From: Gaertneriomyces semiglobifer
Taxonomy: Eukaryota; Chytridiomycota; Chytridiomycetes; Spizellomycetales; Spizellomycetaceae
Assembly (NCBI GenBank): GCA_025558075.1
Contig: JAHLKF010000035.1
Coordinates: forward strand, 84,951 to 148,950
Length of the DNA: 64,000 nt
Reading direction: 5' to 3'
Below the pieces are notes generated by a model. The model searched no databases. It was not told the DNA's origin and was given only the letters and a program-made list of their open reading frames with translations. Position 1 is the stretch's first letter. Every line of letters starts with the position of its first letter. Below are positions 16,592-23,964 of the stretch, in pieces. The position numbers and the translations under genes were made by a program.

Positions 16592-18070
16592 TTATTTCTT
16601 TCTGATGTAACCTTTGTTGCTACGAGCATCTGGTGGCCGATAATCCACATCCTTCCTCTTTCGTGTGCTTCGTCTCAAAGCAGGAGGATTTGCAACAACT
16701 GGTGTCGACACCAGCCCCGAGCCTGGGGCAGGCGGGACTAGGGGTGTGGATGCAGTATGAAGCGGTGTTCCAAAAGCCGGCATTTGTGGAGCCGTACTTA
16801 CCGGACCAGGGATCGAAGCCCTTGGAGTTGGAGTATCAGGAGAGATATTGATCGGCGAATGCGAAAACGCACCTGGCATAGTAACTCGCGGATTCAGCAT
16901 TCCTCTTCGGGCTGCAACTGATGTGGGAAGGATTCGCCTTGGAGAAATACCGGGACTCGAACCGGGAGAAGATGATGCAGAGGAAGATGAAGATGAGGAA
17001 GCCGAAAAAGGTGAACCTCCGCCACCCCCTGGAGGCCTCCACCAACCCATGTTGGGATCATGTGTGGGAATGAACGGTGCATTCAAAAGTTGCATTCGCG
17101 TTCGGGCTTCGTGGTCGTCTTCAACAACACGCTTACTCCATGGGCCTGTCGATGGGGCTCGAAGCAGATGGGTTCGGGTGTATAACTCTTCATCGCTGTT
17201 TTCCTTAGGAACCTTGGGCCAACTGATTTTCTTGCTATCTGGTTGCTTCGGAGGATCATATTTAGTTGGTGATGGATATTTGATATCGACGTCCATTGGC
17301 TCTAATTTGTACTCTGCGGGTTCCGCCTTCACGTCAATGTCCATAGGACTACCACTCTTGGGACTTGTTCTAAAGTCTTTTGTGACTGAATCCGATGGGA
17401 ACTGAATGGGAGAGGTTGCATGAGACTGGAACTCTATCTTGTTAGTACTTCCGATCCGACCCACTTCAGTAGATGTTTGTGTTCCAGAATTGGTGAGATT
17501 CACCGTGTGATTCTGTCCTAGAATGACATTCTTCTCCTTTGCATTGGCAACCGCTGGAGACCTTGGGTCCGTTGCGACCTCGACTTTCTTTGTAGTGTCG
17601 CCGAGGGTTTGATTTTGTTGCGCTCGCATCCATCCTGGTTGGTGGTATGCAGAAGTTGTCCCATCATCATTAACTTGAACAGCAACACTTCTGGGCAGAG
17701 CAATATGTTGACCTCATCTGGGGAACAAATTACCTTCATCTAATGAGTCAAAGTATGCTTGTCTTGACTTCTCTTTCTCGACAGCAAGAAATGCAGCAAC
17801 TGCATCTTTTTCGACTTTGCTTACATAGTCCGCTTCTCTGAAGCGAGCGTTACCATTTGGAGGGAACTTCAAGTCGGTGGTAACACTTAATACCTCGCCT
17901 TTAGGAACAAAGAAGTGATCACGGAATTCTCGATTGAAAGTATTCTCAGGACCTGGCTTCCCATCGATAAACCCATATTGTCGTGCTTGGATGTTGGGAA
18001 TAGGACGGTCCGGAAAGCCAGTCGGGTTCCATGTCGGCAGTCTTAGATTTTCATTGTAGACAGCACTCAT
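16592..18070 (-). pseudogene. Disordered virion-type protein, one in-frame TGA
   Basis: From ATG 18070 the frame encodes 118 residues (MSAVYNENLRLPTWNPTGFP...). It meets TGA at 17714-17716, then continues open in the same frame for about 375 residues to 16592. The first part is a compact domain with aromatic residues. The rest is low-complexity Pro/Ser/Gly-rich, with PMDIDVKAEP/EPMDVDIKYP repeats, a WWRPPGGGGGSPF block and a basic end (RRSTRKRKDVDYRPPD...KGYIRKK). Two overlapping genes are possible, but the only ATG of the second part is 87 nt downstream of the TGA, and in-frame sequence between them (GQHIALPRSVAVQV) looks coding. I therefore read it as one interrupted gene. No family recognised. 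Confidence 0.55.
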
Positions 18071-18116
18071 TTTTTTGTATAGTCTTCTTAATAAGACTCG
18101 TACAAGATAATTTCAG

Positions 18117-18419
18117 ATGGCCAATTTTTTCCAAAGAGTGAAGGGCAAAGCCAACACCTTTTTCAAGAATGCACCAGCCAATATAACAAAAGCAAGAAAT
18201 TTCTTTTCAGGAGCAGTCAAAACCGCTGGAAAGGCGAATCGCTTCATTCAACATGTAAACAAGGGTGTGCAAGAGAATGACGTTTTTGGAGCCAAAGTCA
18301 AAGACGTTGGAAAGCAAGTGTCAGACTTTTCTGACATCGGTTTGAAAAGGATCCAGGATGTTCATGAGAAAGGAAGTAAATTTGCCGATCATGTTGCTCG
18401 ATTTGATCCAAACGCATAA
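18117..18419 (+). CDS. Small 100-residue basic, helical protein
   Basis: Starts MANFFQRVKGKANTFFKNAP. It contains repeated short amphipathic segments (NFFSGAVKTAGKANRF, DVFGAKVKDVGKQVSDF). It is divergent from the interrupted gene across a 46-bp promoter region. Amphipathic N-terminal helices with basic residues occur in virion proteins that interact with membranes or DNA, but no specific homologue is recognised. Confidence 0.55.
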   Translation: MANFFQRVKGKANTFFKNAPANITKARNFFSGAVKTAGKANRFIQHVNKGVQENDVFGAKVKDVGKQVSDFSDIGLKRIQDVHEKGSKFADHVARFDPNA

Positions 18420-18456
18420 TATTCACGCTCCTTGAAGATATAGAGATCTCCCAGAT

Positions 18457-19698
18457 ATGGCAGACATATTTCAGTGAAGAAATTACTTCAAACCGATCTC
18501 TGAAGAGGATGAACGGAACTTGAAATCAATGTTCTATTCCGACATGGCTTTCATGGGACGAGATCGTCTATGGCATTTATTCAAGAGCCGATACCCTGAT
18601 AGCAAGATATCGCAAAGGGCCGTGCTAGATTGGTTAAAAAAACAGGAAATCCATCAAAAGATGACTAGGCCTATCGTATCAAAGGGAGGAATAAAACCGA
18701 TTCTGAGTTCAAAACCAGGTTCACTGCAGATTGATACGATCAATATGAGTTCTGTTTCATATAACGGCTACAGTTATATCATTAATTGTATTGATATTCT
18801 GACTAAGCGACTATATTCTCGAGCGATTCGGGCGAACACTCAACAAAACATTCGTAATTTTCTTCAATCGCTCGTAGATGATGGAGTGCAAATAAGATCG
18901 ATCCAAAGTGACAACGGTGTCGAGTTCCAAGGGATAGTTCAGGAATTTGCAAGATCGAGGGATATCCCTTGGCGTTTCAGCAAGGCGGGTTCACCGCAAA
19001 CAAACGCGCTGGTAGAACGCATGAACGCAACACAAAAGAAAATGATCTATTCCTCGATAAAACTTGGAGACCGTAATTGGGTAGAGAGTCTGCCCAAGAT
19101 TGTCAATAATATTAATTCGGCGGTAAGTTTTGGAAGTGGTAAGAAACTGTTAACTCCTGATCAAATTGAACGCAATGTAGAAGAAAGTTATCGAGCGCAG
19201 GTTACTCTGAGGACAAAAGGGCGAGGAGTAAAAGTGCTTCCACCATTCAAAATTGGGGATAAGGTGCGGCTGCTTATACAAGAGAACACAGACATTAGAC
19301 GACCATCGAAAACAGGATATTTTGGCGATGAAATTCATACGATCGAGGGAGTTGTTCCGAACCCACACCCGAATTATATGGATGCGTACAAGTTGGAAGG
19401 TAAGTCTGGGTTATACGCGGCGTATCGTTTACGTCTCGTCCCCCCAGGTACTGTCATCACACCAGCAAATGCTACGGTTGATGACGATGACAGCGATGAA
19501 GAACCTGGAAGCGAAGGGGATTACGAGGTCGAAACAATATTGGATAAGCGCACTCGACGTCGACGAAGAGGTCAATCTCAAGTAACAGAGTATCTTGTTC
19601 TATGGAGAGGATATGATCGTAGTGAAGCGACATGGGAGCCGGTGTCGAACTTACAAAACGCTAGGGAAGCCATATATGCGTTTGAAAACACCCACTAG
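18457..19698 (+). CDS. DDE (rve) integrase with C-terminal chromodomain, N-terminal in-frame TGA
   Basis: The catalytic core has D in LQIDTINMSSVSYNGYSYI, D in IQSDNGVEFQG and E in TNALVERMNATQKK, with 34 residues between the last two. This is the DD(34/35)E arrangement of retroviral-type integrases. The C-terminus (about the last 60 residues) is a chromodomain: YEVETILDKRTRR...EYLVLWRGYDRSEATWEP. This pairing is typical of Polinton integrases. ATG 18457 gives MADIFQ, then TGA at 18475-18477, and the open frame continues RNYFKPISEEDERN into the domain. Re-initiation at ATG 18529 (MFYSDMAF) would still yield the whole catalytic core. The chromodomain probably directs integration to particular chromatin. 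Confidence 0.88.
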
Positions 19699-19699
19699 A

Positions 19700-19763
19700 A
19701 CTACGATGTAAGCCAAAATCATCGATGTAACTACGATGTAAGTATTTACATCGGCCGATGTAA
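19700..19763. promoter_or_regulatory. Operator-like repeats upstream of the tyrosine recombinase gene
   Basis: CTACGATGTAAG occurs at about 19700 and again at about 19731, with ATCGATGTAA between. A perfect 18-bp palindrome TTACATCGGCCGATGTAA lies at 19746-19763. All share the GATGTAA half-site. The cluster sits just upstream of the TATA box at 19775. Confidence 0.6.
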
Positions 19764-19774
19764 TTTTATTTTCC

Positions 19775-19782
19775 TATATAAG
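19775..19782 (+). promoter_or_regulatory. TATA box of the tyrosine recombinase gene
   Basis: TATATAAG lies 50 nt upstream of ATG 19833, a usual eukaryotic core-promoter spacing for a short leader. Confidence 0.5.
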
Positions 19783-19832
19783 AGGAAGGTACAAGTGTAT
19801 AACAACGTCCATTGTTAGTATCAAAATAGACA

Positions 19833-20882
19833 ATGTCAGCCGAAGCAGGAAGGAAGCGGAAGTTCTGCGAGTATTCATTGGAGGAAATTGCTCAAATCAA
19901 GAAATTACAACCCAACCATAACATTGTTAAGACTTTAAAGAACCAACTGTTAGTGGAAGGTATCGACGAGATCATTGGTGATCCTCACCTTCTTATTGAG
20001 TTTTACCGTAAGCCTTTGAAACACCTGAATGAGAATTCCTTCGGCAATTATGTGGGCTACATGGCCACATTCTTAAAGCAATGCAACGAGAAAGGTGAAC
20101 TCGATCAGGAGATGGATAAAGTCATTGAAGTACTGCAAAAGGAAGCAAAGGAACTACGGGCTCCTGCTGCCGAAAAACGTACTAAAGGAGAACCTAGTGA
20201 GCGTGAATTGAAACGAGGCGTCACAGGTTTCCAATTCCCAACCATCCTTTCAGCAGTTGAACGGAATTATGAACATGTCGTCAAGGGCTTGTTCTTGAAA
20301 TCAGAGATCCACAGGCTTCAAAAGCAAGAGTACATTGAACTCCTCCGCGGCGTCATTCTGTGTGCATGTACTATGATGCCAAACATCCGCTCCATGTGGA
20401 CTCGAGTAAAAATGTCGCCATTCAACACTGACACGGAGGATGGCATTCTCTTCTCGAACAAACGTGCGATTCTGATGTTCAATAGTAACCGAAAACGACA
20501 ACATGATCCTTATATTCAAGATATCAAGGATCCCAAATTATTCCAGATCCTAGTAAAATGGAAGAGGTTCCTAAATCGTCAATTTCCAAATGGGACCACG
20601 TACTTCTTTGTGGACTATGATGGCAATCAGATGACACCTAAAAAGTTCACAGGATACATTCAAGAGTGTTGCAACAAGTTGGTACAAAAGAAACTTGGTA
20701 TATCGGATTTGCGACGTATGCAGATTACCGATTTAATCAACAAGCATGGCAATAATCCGCCATCCATCAATGCAATTTACAAGGATTTCCACCATACTCG
20801 TGCGGAATTTGACAAGTATTATAAGACAAACAATGTTGACGTAGAACCGGTAGATGATTCCTTCTTTGATGTGGACGAGTAG
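19833..20882 (+). CDS. Tyrosine recombinase-like protein
   Basis: The 349-residue product shows a plausible SAM-like core-binding domain (about residues 30-95) and a catalytic domain. Candidate catalytic residues are Arg in PNIRSMWTRVKM (box I, about 185), Lys/Arg in NSNRKRQ, Arg in SDLRRMQITDL (about 293), and HHTRAEFDKYY (about 319-329) carrying the His and nucleophile Tyr in the H-x-x-R...Y layout. This resembles recombinases of Crypton-like and virophage/Polinton-like elements. Assignment is by motif order, without an alignment. Its presence with a DDE integrase in one element is unusual; it might resolve concatemers, circularise the genome or excise it. Confidence 0.7.
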   Translation: MSAEAGRKRKFCEYSLEEIAQIKKLQPNHNIVKTLKNQLLVEGIDEIIGDPHLLIEFYRKPLKHLNENSFGNYVGYMATFLKQCNEKGELDQEMDKVIEVLQKEAKELRAPAAEKRTKGEPSERELKRGVTGFQFPTILSAVERNYEHVVKGLFLKSEIHRLQKQEYIELLRGVILCACTMMPNIRSMWTRVKMSPFNTDTEDGILFSNKRAILMFNSNRKRQHDPYIQDIKDPKLFQILVKWKRFLNRQFPNGTTYFFVDYDGNQMTPKKFTGYIQECCNKLVQKKLGISDLRRMQITDLINKHGNNPPSINAIYKDFHHTRAEFDKYYKTNNVDVEPVDDSFFDVDE

Positions 20883-20930
20883 CAGAGTTCGTGTTAGTCA
20901 CAAAGGCGGTTAGAGTATCCCATAAATAGT

Positions 20931-20957
20931 TTATCGATAAAAATGTTTTATCGATAA
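20931..20957. promoter_or_regulatory. Paired TTATCGATAA sites
   Basis: Two perfect copies of the palindromic decamer at 20931-20940 and 20948-20957, about 100 bp upstream of the 21059 gene. The same decamer is in the TIR hairpin. Possible binding site of a shared regulator. Confidence 0.5.
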
Positions 20958-21058
20958 GGCTTGTCTTTTATTGTGTTTAATACAGGTTCAAACGCGAATG
21001 CGTTTGTTCTTCAAGTTTATATTATTTATTCTGGTCTCCGTAAGTAAATAAAAAGGAC

Positions 21059-21352
21059 ATGCCAAAGAGATACGTTTATCGAGCAGTGGCCAAGAATCTG
21101 AACGGAACGGAAACAGTTGTCGAGTCCAGATTGATACGTGAGTTCATGCGCATATTGGATATCAGTAACCATATGGAGTTGTACCGGATTCTTGAAGGGG
21201 ACATTGAATATTCCTTTGTAAGCGATGTAACAATAAGTCGAAGGGCCATTGGTGAGGCCATTGATGAGCCTTCAGAAGACGATCTGCAAAGGAACCCGAA
21301 CAATCCAGGTGATCTCCTTCATCATTTATCGATGAAACCGAAAGAAGAGTGA
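21059..21352 (+). CDS. Unknown 97-residue protein
   Basis: Begins MPKRYVYRAVAKNLNGTETV and has an acidic, proline-containing C-terminus (EPSEDDLQRNPNNPGD...MKPKEE). The frame starts two bases after GGAC in an AT-rich leader. No family recognised. It follows the recombinase in the same orientation. Confidence 0.45.
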   Translation: MPKRYVYRAVAKNLNGTETVVESRLIREFMRILDISNHMELYRILEGDIEYSFVSDVTISRRAIGEAIDEPSEDDLQRNPNNPGDLLHHLSMKPKEE

Positions 21353-22104
21353 CGATATTTATTGTTCGACGCGTGTTTGTGAATAGCGTCGCTCCACCTG
21401 TCGCCAGAAATCGTATATAAAGAACTCGTATATGCACGGATGTACTACCGCTGCCAGCGGGTGCTTGCTGTTGGGAGTAGCAAGCGTCGCGAACTACCGG
21501 AGGCAGCACGTAGATGTACTACCGCTGGAAGCAAGAGGTGTTGCTGTCGGGAGCAGCACACGTCCCGAACTACCGGAGTCAGTACAGTAGATGTACTACC
21601 GCTGGAAGCAACAGGTGTTGCTGTCAGGAGTAGCACAAGAACATCCCAACACCGGCAGGGCAGCACTTCGACTCATCGAAGGATAAGTACGGTATTGTGC
21701 GATGGGGGGCGAAAGGTCAAGGGGGGTGCTTTTATATGCGAGACGGTTATGTCAAAGGACGTAGCCACAGGCTATTTTTAGAGTTCTTGCCTTGCTATTT
21801 AAAGAGCAAAAGACCTCCTTTTACAGGAAAGATGAAAGAACTTGAAGGGCCTCCGCTGCTCCTTCATGAAAGGGAAAAGAATTCAAACTCCAGTACTTTA
21901 AAAGGCCAATGCTTTGCCGCCATCTCCACCTCTTGACTCTATCTGAAGTGCTGTGACATTAGCATCCCGAGCATCAACTACCAGTTGCAGCATTTGCTCA
22001 AACTACCAGCGGCAGCATTTGCTCAACTACCAGCGGCAGCATTTGCTCAACTACCAGCGGCAGCATTTGCTCAACTACCAGCGGCAGCATTTGCTCACCT
22101 ACCA
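21353..22104. repeat. Region of two tandem repeat families
   Basis: GATGTACTACCGCTG starts at 21439, 21513 and 21590, giving a 74-77 bp tandem array to about 21660. From 21976 to 22098, five units of about 24 bp (AACTACCAGCGGCAGCATTTGCTC) follow. Both families share an ACTACCRGNGGCAGCA-like core. The second array is open in frame with the next gene and would encode LPAAAFAQ repeats, but no ATG precedes it, so it may be leader sequence. No other gene is supported here. Confidence 0.75.
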
Positions 22105-23199
22105 ATGGAAACGGCAGTTGCGCCCACTGAGAACAATGAAGGACTACCAGTGGCAGTACAAGGACCAAGTGTTGCACCCACGAATGAAGAAGGTGAAGAA
22201 GATGAAGAGAGTGATCTTGAAATCACTGAAGGAAATGATCCACCATCAGAGGACAGTGGTGATCCCGTCAATGTTACCCCATGGGACGCGGCGTGGGTTA
22301 CTGAAGCATTAGAAAAATCTAAAAAGACACTTGTCGATCCATCGGATGTGGAGAATGCTCGTAATATGTTACTGGGGCTTGTGGATTACTATAACAAGGC
22401 CAACCTGCCAAGTTCCTGGGAACTTGTACAATGTTTCATACGCATTGCAAAAGCCAAGTTGACAGCGAGCCCTTCGATAGTCGAACAAGTGCAAGAATAT
22501 TTGGAAGGGCCTATCCCAAACGTTGCGCCTGGTAAAATCAGTGATCGTCACATTCAGAGAGCATTGAAGGCAAAAAATGAAAAGGATATTGTACGCGAAC
22601 TGGAGAAGATCAAGGTGGACAATGATATAGATGCTATGCATCGAGCCATATGTTATTACCATGCAGGCTTAGTTTGGGAAAAGTTGCCAAAGAGCCAAAA
22701 AGAAGCATTGAATTCGGCGGCGACAAACAAAATGAACAAATCAGCAAAGTCATTGAACAACATTCGACAACGAGCAGCAAGAATGTTCCGGTGTGTGAAC
22801 AAAATCGGACATGGGATCCTTTTTCACAAAGCCCTCCGGAGTGATAATTTCATCAAGAGGATCACAAAGGAAATGTATCCTCAGATTCAGAAAATAATGG
22901 AAAACGACTCGTATTGCCAATGGCCCAGGGCCGATATGTACAAGGATTATGTGCAGAAGATTCTGGAAGGTACTCCGCATGATCGAGATAACGGTACTCC
23001 AAGTGACAACTTGAATAGTTCATCCCACAAGAGGGCAATGGAGGATGGACCAGCCATCAGAAAGCCCCAGAAAAAGGTTAAGGGCAAGGAGCCTGTGCAG
23101 GGGAAGGAGCCTGGGCAGGATAATGGGCCTGGGCAGAGGTCCGTAGCATCCTACTTTCAATCACAAGCAAGACGTTCAACGATGTCGGTCGAAGAATAA
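22105..23199 (+). CDS. Acidic-helical protein with C-terminal PIP-box-like motif
   Basis: ATG 22105 gives about 364 residues. It has an acidic N-terminal region (EEGEEDEESDLEITEG), then a predicted all-helical middle (PWDAAWVTEALEKSKK... to IQKIMEN), a basic GKEP repeat, and QRSVASYF near the end. That last motif fits the Q-x-x-hydrophobic-x-x-aromatic-aromatic rule of PCNA-interacting peptides and sits, as usual, in a disordered tail. If real, the protein would tether to the host sliding clamp. The helical middle is not recognised. The start upstream is unclear because the preceding repeats are in frame but lack an ATG. Confidence 0.55.
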   Translation: METAVAPTENNEGLPVAVQGPSVAPTNEEGEEDEESDLEITEGNDPPSEDSGDPVNVTPWDAAWVTEALEKSKKTLVDPSDVENARNMLLGLVDYYNKANLPSSWELVQCFIRIAKAKLTASPSIVEQVQEYLEGPIPNVAPGKISDRHIQRALKAKNEKDIVRELEKIKVDNDIDAMHRAICYYHAGLVWEKLPKSQKEALNSAATNKMNKSAKSLNNIRQRAARMFRCVNKIGHGILFHKALRSDNFIKRITKEMYPQIQKIMENDSYCQWPRADMYKDYVQKILEGTPHDRDNGTPSDNLNSSSHKRAMEDGPAIRKPQKKVKGKEPVQGKEPGQDNGPGQRSVASYFQSQARRSTMSVEE

Positions 23200-23211
23200 C
23201 TATAGAAATGG

Positions 23212-23898
23212 TCAGCCGCAATACTCTTCAACAATCTTGTAAATCTCGTTGAATTGGTAGCCTTGGTCTTTTGAAATGAAATCGTTCATTCCGCTTTCGA
23301 GTGCACGTTCCTTGTACTGTTTCTGGGTGTAACCTGAAACACCAATGATAGGAATAGGTCTTGAACCCTTTTCTATTTCGTATGCTCAAATCTCTCGTGC
23401 AACTGTCAGACCGTCTTTAATAGGGATTTCGATATCCAAGAAGATGATGGAGAACATTCTCGCTTTGAACATTTCGATGGCCTCTTGGCCGTTTGAGGCG
23501 ACGAACACGTTGTGACCCTTTTTCTGCCACCATTTTTTGAAGATTTCCTGAAGAATCTTCGAGTCCTCCACTAGAAGAATGTTCAATATCTTACCTTCAA
23601 GTGTTTTCAACGGAGTGTTGCGTTGTTGGTCGGTCGGTGGATCGTCATAAGGCAGTTGCGTCTCAGAGTCGCCAGGCGACTCTTTCTTCAATCTGTCATA
23701 TATATCAGTCAAGGTCTCAATGACGTTGAGAAGATCGTTCAGAATGTCTTTATCGATACGGGGTTGTTCTGGTTCTTTGGCACTATAAAGTACATATTGC
23801 TCTAGAGCGGCCAAGCGTTTTTCAAGTTCTAGACGTTTGCGCTCGGAGACCTCGTAGCGATTCTTGTAAATGTTGTCCAAATTCCTTCTCGCCTCCAT
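23212..23898 (-). pseudogene. Coiled-coil plus response-regulator receiver domain, one in-frame TGA
   Basis: The N-terminus (1-70) is a predicted coiled coil (ERKRLELEKRLAALEQYV). From residue about 103 a two-component receiver domain is plain: NILLVEDSK (acidic pair 111-112), IIFLDIEIPIKDG (phosphoacceptor Asp155), then VSGY (Ser188) and DFISK (Lys210). Between ...LTVAREI and AYEIEKGSRPIP the frame is broken by TGA at 23386-23388, where the family usually has Arg/Lys, consistent with CGA to TGA. Without that stop the product would be 228 residues with all receiver motifs. There is no kinase or output domain. Receiver-only proteins are known in fungal and bacterial phosphorelays; in a virus of this type I know of no precedent. 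Confidence 0.8.
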
Positions 23899-23964
23899 TG
23901 AAGCGTCCCAAATAAAAAAATATAACTTGCTTATGTAAAGAGGAGAGCCTTTACATAGACAATA

